Assembly (NCBI GenBank): GCA_009780825.1
Contig: WQZH01000003.1
Coordinates: forward strand, 62,001 to 126,000
Reading direction: 5' to 3'
Source: Desulfobulbus sp.
Lineage (GTDB): Bacteria > Desulfobacterota > Desulfobulbia > Desulfobulbales > Desulfobulbaceae
Length of the DNA: 64,000 bases
Below, piece by piece: positions 10,326-20,077 of this stretch. Made by a program: the position numbers and the translations under genes. Under the pieces are notes generated by a model that saw only the letters and a list, made by a program, of their open reading frames with translations, was not told the origin of the DNA and ran no database searches. Each line of letters opens with the position of its first letter. Within the stretch, counting starts at the first letter, position 1.

Positions 10326-11576
10326 ATGCTGCAACTTCCTCAACATCAAAGAATAGTCATCACCGGCGTGGGGTTGACCGCGCCGGGTGCGGCCAATCTG
10401 GCGGAGTTCCGGGCCAACCTCCTGTCCGGGGTCAGCGGTGTTGCCACCATCGATCTGCGCTACATGGGCGTGCATCCGGCCGGCATCTGCCGGTTTGCCG
10501 AAACCCGTTACCGTAAAAAGCGGGAAAACAACCGGGGAACCCGCGCCGGCTGCATCGGCGTTTACTGCGCCAACGAGGCGCTGGCCGATGCGGGGATCGA
10601 TTTTTCCACCTACGACCGGGCCGCCACCGGCGTCTATATCGGGCTGACCGAGCACGGCACGGTGGAAACGGAGAACGAAGTCTACAACATCGGTCAGTAT
10701 GGGTATGACGTCAACTACTGGACGCATCATCACAATCCCCGCACGGTCCTGAACAACCCGGCCGGCGAGATCACCATGAATCTCGGCATCACCGGCCCGC
10801 ACTACTCTATCGGCGCCGCTTGCGCCGCCGGTAACGCCGCCTTGATCCAGGGGATGCAGATGCTCCGCCTGGGTGAGGTCGATCTGGCCCTTTGTGGCGG
10901 TATCTCGGAGTGTGTCGGTTCGTTCGGCATCTTCGCTTCCTTTCGGGCCCAAGGCGCCTTAGCGGAACACGAAGATCCGACCAAAGCCAGCCGCCCCTTT
11001 GACCGCGACCGCAACGGTATCGTTATTTCGGAAGGCGGCTGCGTGTTTATCCTGGAACGTTTGGATCGGGCCCTGGCGCGTGGTGCCGCCATCTACGGCG
11101 AACTGACCGGTTATGCCATGAATTCGGATGCCCGGGATTTTGTCCTGCCCCATGGTCCCCGCCAACGGCAGTGCATGGAGGCGGCCCTTGCCCGTGCGGC
11201 TCTGCGGCCAGAGGACATCACCATTGTCAATACCCATGCCACCGGCACCAAACAAGGCGATATCGAGGAGTGCAACGCTATCCGCGCGACCTTCGTCGGC
11301 TGCGCCAACACCTGGGTGAACAACACCAAGTCGAGTATCGGCCACGCCATGGGCGCCGCCGGAGTGCTCGAACTGGCCGGCAATTTGCCTGCCTTCACCG
11401 ATCATCAGGTCCATCCCACCATCAACCTGGATCATCTCGATCCGGAATGCGAACTGGACGGCCTGGTGATCCATACCCCCAGACAGCTCGACCGGGTGGA
11501 CGCCATCCTCAACAATTCGTTCGGCATGGTGGGGATCAATTCAGTGGTGATAGTCGAAAGATTTGTGGCGAATTAA
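10326..11576 (+). CDS. Beta-ketoacyl-ACP synthase (KAS I/II-type)
   Basis: Cys-His-His catalytic set: IGAACAAGN, NTHATGTKQGD, NTKSSIGHAMGAAG. Confidence 0.9.
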   Translation: MLQLPQHQRIVITGVGLTAPGAANLAEFRANLLSGVSGVATIDLRYMGVHPAGICRFAETRYRKKRENNRGTRAGCIGVYCANEALADAGIDFSTYDRAATGVYIGLTEHGTVETENEVYNIGQYGYDVNYWTHHHNPRTVLNNPAGEITMNLGITGPHYSIGAACAAGNAALIQGMQMLRLGEVDLALCGGISECVGSFGIFASFRAQGALAEHEDPTKASRPFDRDRNGIVISEGGCVFILERLDRALARGAAIYGELTGYAMNSDARDFVLPHGPRQRQCMEAALARAALRPEDITIVNTHATGTKQGDIEECNAIRATFVGCANTWVNNTKSSIGHAMGAAGVLELAGNLPAFTDHQVHPTINLDHLDPECELDGLVIHTPRQLDRVDAILNNSFGMVGINSVVIVERFVAN

Positions 11577-11657
11577 AGAGATCTGTGCTATCTTCATCTA
11601 TTTATGCCGGGCTGCAAACAAATGCGTATTTGTTATTTTACATAAAGGAACCGAAGC

Positions 11658-11909
11658 ATGAGCCGTGACGAGATCAAGGACGTTCTCCTTGAAATCATAG
11701 CCGACATTGACGAAGAAGCCGATTTCGCCAGCCTTGATGCCGATGCTCCCCTGCGGGACCAACTGGATCTTGATTCCATGGATTTTCTTGATATTGTCAT
11801 GGAGTTGCGCAAACGCTACAAACTGCAAATTCCGGAAGAGGAGTATCCGCAGCTCGCCACCCTGACCAGTTGCGTTAACTATCTGGTGCCCAAACTGCAA
11901 CAGGCCTGA
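11658..11909 (+). CDS. Acyl carrier protein
   Basis: 83 aa acidic, phosphopantetheine site LDLDSMDFLDIVMEL. Confidence 0.9.
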   Translation: MSRDEIKDVLLEIIADIDEEADFASLDADAPLRDQLDLDSMDFLDIVMELRKRYKLQIPEEEYPQLATLTSCVNYLVPKLQQA

Positions 11910-11974
11910 TCTGTCTCGCCAGCGTCAACGGCACCCGGCGAGATTCCGTTTTTCCTAGTGTTTGTGTCTGCCCC

Positions 11975-13351
11975 ATGGCCGCTTATCAGCTTCTTATCAT
12001 CGGAGGCGGTTTGTCGGGAATCGCGGCTGGCATCCGGGCCGCCCGTTTCGGCCTCAAAACGCTGATCCTCGAACAGCACAACCTCCCCGGCGGACTCAAC
12101 TCCTACTATCTTCGCCAAGGGCGTCTCCTGGAAACAGGGCTGCACGCCATGACCAACTTTGCTCCGCCCGGTGCCAAAAAGGCTCCGCTCAACCGGTTGT
12201 TCCGCCAGTTGCACCTTTCCCGCAGACAATTCGAGGCCCACGAGCAGCTCGGCTCGGAGGTCCGCTTTGCCGGCCGAACGTTACGCTTTACCAACGATAT
12301 CGCGATGCTGGAGGAAGCGATCGCGTGCGAGTTCCCTGAAGCGATCGACCAGTTCCGGCGGCTTAGGCTGACGATCGCGGCCTATGATCCCTTTGCCGCC
12401 GTTCCCTGGCGTTCAGCCCGGCGATTTCTTGCCGAACACCTGCGACACCCGCTCCTTGCGGACATGCTCCTGTTGCCGTTGATGATCTACGGCAATGCCG
12501 AGGAGCATGACATGGATCTCGGGCAGTTCGTGATCATGTTCCGGGCCATATTCGAGGAAGGCCTATTCCGGCCCGGCGGGACCATGCGCGAATTTCTCGA
12601 CCTCCTGGTGCAGCGGTTCCGCGATTTTGGCGGCGAGCTCCGGTACCGTTGCCCGGTGGCATCCATCGAAACCGATGGTGGCCGGGTGCAGGGCGTGCGT
12701 CTGGAAAGCGGCGAGGAGTTGACTGCCGACGCGGTCCTGTCCACGGTCGGCATTCCGGAAACCATGCGGCTTTCCGGTTGGGAGGGTGATTGTGCCCGAT
12801 ACGCCGGCAGGATGAGCTTCATGGAAACGATCTCGTTCATTCCCCGCGCTAGCGCCCCATCGTTTGCCCCAAGGCGAACCATCGTCTTTTATCACAACGC
12901 TCCCCGCCTCGACTACCAACGTCCCGACGATTACCTCGACCCCTCCTGGGGAGTGATCTGCTTTCCCGACAATTTTTCCGGGCTGGTGCCGGAGGATACG
13001 GTCCAAGTCCGGGTGACCAACGCGGCCAGCTATCCTCTGTGGCAGGGGCTTGCCGCCGAAATCTACGGCCCGGTCAAGGAGCGGTGGACCCAGGCCGCCA
13101 TCGCCGCCAGCGAGGAAATCGTTGGGAATTATCGTCCATCCATTGTATATCAAGACAGTTTCACGCCGGTGACCATCGAGCGGTTCACCCGCAAGGCCCA
13201 GGGCGCGGTCTATGGCAGCGGGATCAAAATCAGGGACGGCGCGACGCCCTGGAGCAACCTGTTCATCGCCGGCACCGACCAGGGTTACCTCGGCATTGTC
13301 GGGGCGATGCTGAGCGGGATCACCATCGTCAACCAGCATATTCTCCGGTAG
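11975..13351 (+). CDS. FAD-dependent oxidoreductase, phytoene desaturase/CrtISO-like
   Basis: N-terminal LLIIGGGLSGIAAGIRAARFGLKTLILEQHNLPGG dinucleotide-binding motif; C-terminal GTDQGYLGIVGAMLSG. Confidence 0.85.
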   Translation: MAAYQLLIIGGGLSGIAAGIRAARFGLKTLILEQHNLPGGLNSYYLRQGRLLETGLHAMTNFAPPGAKKAPLNRLFRQLHLSRRQFEAHEQLGSEVRFAGRTLRFTNDIAMLEEAIACEFPEAIDQFRRLRLTIAAYDPFAAVPWRSARRFLAEHLRHPLLADMLLLPLMIYGNAEEHDMDLGQFVIMFRAIFEEGLFRPGGTMREFLDLLVQRFRDFGGELRYRCPVASIETDGGRVQGVRLESGEELTADAVLSTVGIPETMRLSGWEGDCARYAGRMSFMETISFIPRASAPSFAPRRTIVFYHNAPRLDYQRPDDYLDPSWGVICFPDNFSGLVPEDTVQVRVTNAASYPLWQGLAAEIYGPVKERWTQAAIAASEEIVGNYRPSIVYQDSFTPVTIERFTRKAQGAVYGSGIKIRDGATPWSNLFIAGTDQGYLGIVGAMLSGITIVNQHILR

Positions 13352-13433
13352 CCCTCTGCGGACCGCGCCGGACCGTTCGTCCGGTGTGTGCTGGAGACGC
13401 GGGTTTCATGTTCATCCACAAAAACGGAGTGCA

Positions 13434-14843
13434 ATGCGGTACACACCATTGGAACAGGTGCGGTCTTTATACGACGTCATCGTGGTCGGCGCCGGCCTTG
13501 GCGGTCTTACCTGCGCCAACCGGCTGGCCGCGGCCGGCCATTCGGTCCTGTTGCTGGAGCACCACCTGCAGCTCGGAGGGCTCGCCACCTGGTTCAAGCG
13601 CGGCGGGCATATCTTCGACGTCTCGCTGCACGGCTTTCCCTACGGCATGCTCAAGACCTGCAAGAAATACTGGGGCAAGGCCATTCGCGACGCCATCGTT
13701 CAGTTGAAGAGCATTGTCTTTGATAATCCGCAATTCTCTTTGCGCACCACCTTCAGCAAGGACGACTTTATCCGGATTCTCCAGGAGCGCTTCGGGGTTT
13801 GCCAGGAGACAGTCAGCGCATTTTTCGCCACCGTCGATGGGATGAATTTCTACGACGACCAGCGCCAGACCACCCGGGAGCTGTTCGACCGGTTCTTTCC
13901 CGGCCGCAGCGACATCCATCGCCTCCTGATGGAACCGATCACCTACGCCAACGGCTCCACTCTAGACGAACCAGCCATCACGTACGGCATTGTCTTCTCC
14001 AACTTCATGAACCGGGGAGTCTACACCTTCGAGGGCGGTACCGACAGGCTGATCAACCTGATGGCCAGCGAGTTGCGGGCCAAAGGGGTCGATATCTGTA
14101 CCGGTGCCAAAGTGGACCGCATCCTGGTCGAAAAGGGGACAGCCACCGGCGTGGCGGTCAAAGGGCGGACGATCAAAGCCCGGAGTGTCGTCGCCAATGC
14201 GGGGATCACCAACACCATCGACCAGTTGGTGGGCCGGGACCAATTTCCCTCTGATTTCCTCGGCCGGTTCGGCAAGGTGCGGGTCAACAATTCGAGCTGT
14301 CAGGTCTACTTCGGCATTCGCCGGGGCGAGACCATTCCTGATATCGGTGATCTGCTGTTCACCTCCACGGCGGCGGCATTCTCCTCGGAGGAGATGCGGC
14401 GGATGGACACGGGGAGCCGTACTTTTTCCCTCTACTATCCGAAAACCCGGCCCCAGAGCCCGCCGGACTACACCATCGTCGCCTCGATGAACGCCGATTA
14501 CGATGACTGGGCCGGGCTCGACCAGGCGGCGTACCGGACCGCGAAAGAGACGATGATCGCCCGCTGCTTTGCCGACCTGGAGCGCTATCTTCCCGGTATC
14601 CGCAACCAGGTGGACACCGTGGAATCGGCCACGCCGCGCACCTTTCACCGCTATACGCTCCATACCAAGGGCACCTCGTTTGGCACCAAGTTTGAAGGAC
14701 TCGATATTTCCCGATCCCTGCACAAGGAAATCGGCGGGCTGTTCCATGTCGGCTCGGTGGGCATCATCATGAGCGGGTGGCTGGGGGCGATCAATTACGG
14801 GGTGATCGTGGCCAACGACGTGGATGGGTATTTGCGGGGGTGA
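13434..14843 (+). CDS. FAD-dependent oxidoreductase, phytoene desaturase/CrtISO-like (second, divergent)
   Basis: [69 protein letters not shown]. Confidence 0.85.
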   Translation: MRYTPLEQVRSLYDVIVVGAGLGGLTCANRLAAAGHSVLLLEHHLQLGGLATWFKRGGHIFDVSLHGFPYGMLKTCKKYWGKAIRDAIVQLKSIVFDNPQFSLRTTFSKDDFIRILQERFGVCQETVSAFFATVDGMNFYDDQRQTTRELFDRFFPGRSDIHRLLMEPITYANGSTLDEPAITYGIVFSNFMNRGVYTFEGGTDRLINLMASELRAKGVDICTGAKVDRILVEKGTATGVAVKGRTIKARSVVANAGITNTIDQLVGRDQFPSDFLGRFGKVRVNNSSCQVYFGIRRGETIPDIGDLLFTSTAAAFSSEEMRRMDTGSRTFSLYYPKTRPQSPPDYTIVASMNADYDDWAGLDQAAYRTAKETMIARCFADLERYLPGIRNQVDTVESATPRTFHRYTLHTKGTSFGTKFEGLDISRSLHKEIGGLFHVGSVGIIMSGWLGAINYGVIVANDVDGYLRG

Positions 14844-14853
14844 CAGGGGAAGG

Positions 14854-15957
14854 ATGAGGCTTGCCGACTGCGCCCGGGGCCGGGACAACAATTTCAATCT
14901 GATCAGAATTGCGGCAGCTTTTGCTGTCTTGGTGAGTCACAGCTTTCCGCTGGCGCTTGGTCCCAAAGTTGGGGAACCGCTGGCCGCCATCGTGGGCCTG
15001 AGCTTCGGCAGGATCGCGGTCGATGTTTTTTTCTTCACCAGCGGCTTTCTCGTTACCGCCAGCCTTGTGACGAGACAAAGCGTAAAACAGTTCGTCTGGG
15101 CCCGAATATTACGGATTTACCCTGCGCTTCTTGTTGTGGTCCTGCTGTCCGTTTTCGGCTTGGGCTTGTTTTTCACCACTCAGCCAACGGTGGCCTATCT
15201 GGTTGATGTGGGAATCTATAAGTATTTGCTCAAATGCTCAACCTTGATAACCGGTATCAATGACCATCTTCCCGGAGTTTTTGCAAACAATCCGTATAAG
15301 AATGCTGTCAATGGATCGCTGTGGACCTTGCCGTATGAATTGAGAATGTACGTAGCTCTCGTGAGTGTTTGGTTGGTCGTGCAGTTGAATCCGGTCAATA
15401 AGGTCAAGATTTTCAAGATTATTCTGGTGTTGATCGCGGCAATCTCCGGGATCCTGTTGATATTGATCCATTTTGAAGTGATCAACATGAAGGATAACTA
15501 TCCAAGATTTTTCTATATGTTTTTTTCAGGCGCATCGTTTTATATTGTGCGCGATAAAATAATTTTATCCCACACTCTTTTTTCTTTGTTTTTGCTGTTG
15601 TTGATAGGGGGACTTGTCAATAAGCACCTATTCTTTGTAAGCTATGTCCTGGTTCTCGGGTATTGTATCTTGTACTGTGCATACATTCCCGCTGGAATTG
15701 TTAGAAAATATAATGATCTTGGCGATTTTTCTTATGGGGTCTACGTGTACTGCTTTCCTGTGCAACAGTCTGTCGCCGCATTGGTTCCCGGTATATCTCC
15801 TTTGGGTATGTTTGCCTTTTCAAGTATCGCCACGCTGATTCTTGCCGTATTTTCCTGGTTGTTGGTGGAGAAAAAAGCGTTGCATTTGAAGGAGAGCTGG
15901 CTTAACCACCGCACGGGCTTTTTGTCCCCCTTGCGCATGTCTCGGAGCAGGAATTGA
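14854..15957 (+). CDS. Membrane acyltransferase (Acyltransferase_3/OafA-like)
   Basis: NNFNLIRIAAAFAVLVSHSFPL N-terminal motif with catalytic-type His, multiple TM segments. Confidence 0.8.
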   Translation: MRLADCARGRDNNFNLIRIAAAFAVLVSHSFPLALGPKVGEPLAAIVGLSFGRIAVDVFFFTSGFLVTASLVTRQSVKQFVWARILRIYPALLVVVLLSVFGLGLFFTTQPTVAYLVDVGIYKYLLKCSTLITGINDHLPGVFANNPYKNAVNGSLWTLPYELRMYVALVSVWLVVQLNPVNKVKIFKIILVLIAAISGILLILIHFEVINMKDNYPRFFYMFFSGASFYIVRDKIILSHTLFSLFLLLLIGGLVNKHLFFVSYVLVLGYCILYCAYIPAGIVRKYNDLGDFSYGVYVYCFPVQQSVAALVPGISPLGMFAFSSIATLILAVFSWLLVEKKALHLKESWLNHRTGFLSPLRMSRSRN

Positions 15958-16020
15958 CGATGGGCAGGGCATTGTTCCGGGTTGACACGTAACTGGTTTA
16001 ATTTTTTTATTAATAATTCT

Positions 16021-16761
16021 ATGCTCGAATTCGAAAGCAAGAAAGCTGTGGTTACCGGCGCCACCCGCGGCATCGGCCGGGCAATTACCGAGGCCCTGCT
16101 GGCCCAGGGTGCGACGGTGGCCGGCATCTATGGCGGCAATCAGGAGGCGGCCGAGACCATGGCCGGCGACAACAGCCGTTATGGCGAACAGTTGCGGCTG
16201 GTCCAGCTCGATGTCGTGGACTATGCCGCCGTGGCGGCCTTCTGCACCGGATTGGAAACGGAATGGGATACCCTCGATATCCTGGTGAACAACGCCGGTA
16301 TCCGCCGCGATGCGATCCTGGCCATGATGCGCGAGGAAGATTGGCGGCGGGTGCTCGATGTCAACCTCACCGGCGGCTACATCATGACCAAGCTCGCGCT
16401 GCCGCTGATGCTCAAGCAAAAGTATGGCCGGATCGTCTTCATCACCTCGCCCATGGGGCATCTCGGCTTTGCTGGTCAGGCCAACTATGCGGCCTCCAAG
16501 GCCGGACAGATCGGATTGATGAAATCGCTTGCCAAGGAGGTGGGCAAGCGCAAAATCACGGTGAACAGCGTCTCGCCCGGTTTCATCGCCACCGAACTGA
16601 TCGGTGACCTGTCCGCAACCCAGGTGCAGGAATACAAGAAAATGGTTCCGGCCAACCGGTTCGGCACTCCAGCCGAGGTGGCCGAGGCGGTGCTGTTTCT
16701 GGCCGGCGACCGGGCCGCCTACATCAACGGCGCGGTGCTCGAAGTGACCGGAGGCCTGTGA
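16021..16761 (+). CDS. fabG: 3-oxoacyl-ACP reductase, FabG-like SDR
   Basis: TGATRGIGRA, LVNNAGIRRD, ITSPMGHLGFAGQANYAASKAG (Ser-Tyr-Lys). Confidence 0.9.
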   Translation: MLEFESKKAVVTGATRGIGRAITEALLAQGATVAGIYGGNQEAAETMAGDNSRYGEQLRLVQLDVVDYAAVAAFCTGLETEWDTLDILVNNAGIRRDAILAMMREEDWRRVLDVNLTGGYIMTKLALPLMLKQKYGRIVFITSPMGHLGFAGQANYAASKAGQIGLMKSLAKEVGKRKITVNSVSPGFIATELIGDLSATQVQEYKKMVPANRFGTPAEVAEAVLFLAGDRAAYINGAVLEVTGGL

Positions 16762-17210
16762 TGCGGCCAGCCGCTGACCCCTTTATCCTGGACCGCATCC
16801 CCCACCGGCCGCCCTTTCTCTGGCTGGACCGGGTGCTTGAAATCAGCGGCGAAACGATCCGGGCGGAAAAAACCATCGACCATGACCTGCCGCTCTTTGC
16901 CGGGCATTATCCCGGCTATCCTTTGATGCCCGGCGTGCTCCTCTGCGAGGCGATCTTTCAGGCCGGTGCCTTGCTGATCGGAGAGTTGATGGGCAACAAA
17001 GGAGCGGTGGGGGAGGGCGGCATGCCGGTGCTGACCCGGATCATGGGCGCCAAATTCAAGCGGGAGGTGCGGCCGGGCGATACCCTGGAAATAATCGCCA
17101 CCCTGATTGAGCGCATGGGGCCGGCCTGGCTGCTTAAAGGTTCGGTTCGGGTGGATGGCAAGACAGCGGTCCAGGTGGAGTTTGCCTGCGCCCGCAAGGA
17201 AGGGGCATAA
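16761..17210 (+). CDS. 3-hydroxyacyl-ACP dehydratase, FabZ-like
   Basis: IPHRPPFLWLDRVLE, AGHYPGYPLMPGVLLCEAIFQAGALL hot-dog motif. Confidence 0.9.
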   Translation: MRPAADPFILDRIPHRPPFLWLDRVLEISGETIRAEKTIDHDLPLFAGHYPGYPLMPGVLLCEAIFQAGALLIGELMGNKGAVGEGGMPVLTRIMGAKFKREVRPGDTLEIIATLIERMGPAWLLKGSVRVDGKTAVQVEFACARKEGA

Positions 17211-18011
17211 ATGGATTTTCTCCAACTTGCCGGGAAAACGGTCGTGGTGTTCGGGCTGGCCAACAAAAAATCGGTGGCCTGCGCCATTGGCCGGGTACTG
17301 GCGATGGCCGGGGCAAAGGTGATCCATGTGGTCCGCAGCGAACAGGTGGCGGCCACAGCAAAAAAACTCTTTCCCGACAGCCCGGTTTTTTGCTGCGATG
17401 TCGAAGACGAGCGCAACATCGTCCGGGTGCGGGACGGGATTGGCGGTCACATCGAGGCCCCGCTTGATGGCATTGTCCATTCCATAGCCTTTGCCAATTA
17501 CTCGGAAGGAATGCGGCCCTTTCACGCCACCTTGAAGCGGGATTTCCTTCAGGCCATGGATGTTTCCTGTTTTTCCTTCATCGGGATCGCCAACCATTTC
17601 AAGGAACTGCTGGCCCGGCAAGCCTCGCTGGTGACCATCTCGATTTCCACGACCCGCATGGCCGCCGAAAACTACGGCTACATGGCCCCGGTCAAGGCGG
17701 CGCTGGAATCGTCGCTCTGCTTCCTGGCTAAAAGTTTCGCCGCCTTTTCCGAAATCCGTTTCAACGCCGTCTGTCCTGGCCTGCTCAAGACTTCTGCATC
17801 AGCGGGCATCCCCAACTACATCGACAGCTACCTGTTTGCCGAGCAGGCCACCCTGCGGAAAAGGGCGGTGCAGACCGAGGAGGTGGCCAATGCGGCCGCC
17901 TTTCTGCTTTCGCCGCGTTCCTCGGGGATAACCGGTCAATGCGTGGTGGTGGATGCCGGCATGGGCATGAATTATTTCGACGCCGCGATCGTGGCCAAGA
18001 CCGTGGGATGA
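17211..18011 (+). CDS. Enoyl-ACP reductase, FabI-like SDR
   Basis: [38 protein letters not shown] (Tyr-x6-Lys); C-terminal [14 protein letters not shown]. Confidence 0.85.
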   Translation: MDFLQLAGKTVVVFGLANKKSVACAIGRVLAMAGAKVIHVVRSEQVAATAKKLFPDSPVFCCDVEDERNIVRVRDGIGGHIEAPLDGIVHSIAFANYSEGMRPFHATLKRDFLQAMDVSCFSFIGIANHFKELLARQASLVTISISTTRMAAENYGYMAPVKAALESSLCFLAKSFAAFSEIRFNAVCPGLLKTSASAGIPNYIDSYLFAEQATLRKRAVQTEEVANAAAFLLSPRSSGITGQCVVVDAGMGMNYFDAAIVAKTVG

Positions 18012-18161
18012 GGTGGGAGGGATGCTCCTTTGGCCGATAACGCTTCCCGCTCCATGGCGAAGAGCTATGCGTACCCCCTGTCGTGCGGTTTCCCTGCGCC
18101 CTGATCTGGTGGATTGGATCGGTCGGTGCTGGTCCTTGGCGTTGTTGCCCGGGGCAGGGTC

Positions 18162-19202
18162 ATGAATGTGCGCTACACCCGGGTGTGCCTGCACGAGTTC
18201 GGCTACCAACTGCCGCCGATAGAATTGTCTTCGGCGACCATTGAGGAACGGCTCGCCCCTGTCTACCAGCGGTTGAAGCTGCCGGCTGGCCGGCTGGAAC
18301 TGATGACCGGCATCCGCTCCCGGCGGTTGTGGGCGCCGGGAACCCGGCCGAGCGATGGCGCGGCGGCGGCGGGTGCGGCAGCCATCGCCAAATCCGGCAT
18401 CGATGCCGCTGCCTTGGAGTGTTTGCTGTTTACCTCGGTGAGCCGCGACATGATGGAGCCGGCCACCGCCGCCTTTGTGCACCGCACCCTCGGGCTGCCG
18501 CCATCCTGCCTGCTGTTTGACATCTCCAATGCCTGTCTCGGTTTCCTCGACGGTATGATCATGCTGGCCAACATGCTGGAAATGGGACAGATCCAGGCTG
18601 GATTGCTGGTGGCGGGCGAAACCGCGGAAGGTTTGATCGCCTCCACCCTCAATCACCTGCTCACCGACGCCACCCTCACCCGCAAGACCATCAAGCCGCT
18701 CTTTGCCTCGCTGACCATCGGTTCCGGAGCCGTGGCCCTGGTGATGACCCGAAGCGACTATCGCGACACCGGCCACTACCTGCGTGGCGGCGCTTGCCGG
18801 GCCAATACCGCCCATAACGATCTCTGCCAGGGCGGCCAGAATGCGGAGCAGGGAACCCTGATGTCCACCGACTCCGAGCAACTCCTGGAAAAGGGGATTG
18901 CCACCGCTGCCGACTGCTGGGGTTTCTTCCAGGATTGCCTGGGCTGGGACAAGCGTTCCATTGACCGGTTTTTTTGTCATCAGGTGGGCAAGGCCCATGC
19001 CCAGATGCTGTTTGAGACCCTGCAACTCGATCCGGCGAAAAATTTCGCAACCCTGCCGGCCCTGGGCAATGTCGGTTCAGTCTCGGCGCCGATCACCATG
19101 GCCCTGGGCATCGAGCAGGGGGCTTTGGTGCCGGGACAGCGGGCTGCTGTCCTGGGAATCGGTTCGGGCATCAATGCCCTCATGCTGGGAATCGACTGGT
19201 GA
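18162..19202 (+). CDS. oleA: OleA-type thiolase (head-to-head acyl condensation)
   Basis: MTGIRSRRLW, TSVSRDMMEPATA, FDISNACLGFLDGM, VLGIGSGINALMLG: close to OleA family; ORF can extend to 18114. Confidence 0.9.
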   Translation: MNVRYTRVCLHEFGYQLPPIELSSATIEERLAPVYQRLKLPAGRLELMTGIRSRRLWAPGTRPSDGAAAAGAAAIAKSGIDAAALECLLFTSVSRDMMEPATAAFVHRTLGLPPSCLLFDISNACLGFLDGMIMLANMLEMGQIQAGLLVAGETAEGLIASTLNHLLTDATLTRKTIKPLFASLTIGSGAVALVMTRSDYRDTGHYLRGGACRANTAHNDLCQGGQNAEQGTLMSTDSEQLLEKGIATAADCWGFFQDCLGWDKRSIDRFFCHQVGKAHAQMLFETLQLDPAKNFATLPALGNVGSVSAPITMALGIEQGALVPGQRAAVLGIGSGINALMLGIDW

Positions 19203-20077
19203 TGGGGCGCGCAGCCAGGCTGGCCGAATATCCCTTTACGCCGCGTTTTTTTGCGATCGACGGCCACCGCATGGCCTATCTCGACGAGGGCGATGGGCTG
19301 CCGGTGGTTATGGTGCACGGCAATCCCTCCTGGTCCTATCTGTATCGCAACCTGATCCTTGGCCTGCGTACGCACCACCGCTGCATCGTCCCCGATCACC
19401 TCGGATGCGGATTTTCCGACAAACCGCAAGTCTATTCCTACTGCCTGGCCAGCCACATCGACAACCTGGAGCGGCTGCTCGACCACCTCGACATAGCGCG
19501 GTGCGTGCTGGCGGTGCATGACTGGGGCGGGGCCATCGGCATGGGTTGGGCCGGCCGCTATCCAGAGCGGATAGCCGGAGTGGTGGTGTTCAACACCGCA
19601 GCGTTCCGGTCGCATCGCCTGCCGCTGCGTATCGCCGTCTGCCGCTGGCCGCTGTTGGGGCCGCTGCTGGTGCGCGGTCTGAACGGTTTTGCCCGTGCGG
19701 CCACGGTCATGGCGGTCAACCGGCCCATGCGGCCGGAGATCGCGCGCTCCTTCCTAGCCCCCTACGACAGTTGGCGCCATCGCATCGGACTGCTGCGTTT
19801 TGTACAGGATATTCCCATGCATCCGGGCCATCCTTCCTGGCCGGCGCTGGCGGCGGTGGAACAGGGGCTCGACCGGCTGCGCGACTGTCCGCTGCTGCTC
19901 TGCTGGGGGGGGCGTGATTTTTGTTTCAATGATCACTTTTACGACGAATGGCGTCGCCGGTTCCCGCAGGCGCAGGCCCACTATTTTCCGGATGCCGGCC
20001 ACTATGTGCTTGAGGATGCGCTGGCCGAGATCCAGCCGCTGGTCGCCTCGTTCCTTCGCCGTCTTGAGGATGAGTGA
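19202..20077 (+). CDS. oleB: OleB-type alpha/beta hydrolase (beta-lactone decarboxylase)
   Basis: HGNPSWSYLYRNLI, VHDWGGAIGMGWAGRYPERIAGVVVFNTAAFRS, DAGHYVLED; immediately after oleA. Confidence 0.88.
   Translation: MGRAARLAEYPFTPRFFAIDGHRMAYLDEGDGLPVVMVHGNPSWSYLYRNLILGLRTHHRCIVPDHLGCGFSDKPQVYSYCLASHIDNLERLLDHLDIARCVLAVHDWGGAIGMGWAGRYPERIAGVVVFNTAAFRSHRLPLRIAVCRWPLLGPLLVRGLNGFARAATVMAVNRPMRPEIARSFLAPYDSWRHRIGLLRFVQDIPMHPGHPSWPALAAVEQGLDRLRDCPLLLCWGGRDFCFNDHFYDEWRRRFPQAQAHYFPDAGHYVLEDALAEIQPLVASFLRRLEDE

Noticed and set aside
9492-10952. 486-aa minus-strand ORF over alaS/KS junction
   Set aside because: Antisense to two strongly supported genes; composition typical of GC-rich shadow frames.
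18162-19202. Simple FabH (KAS III) for primary fatty-acid synthesis
   Set aside because: Motifs (SVSRDMMEPATA, ISNACLGFLDGM) and contiguous OleB/C/D favour OleA over housekeeping FabH.
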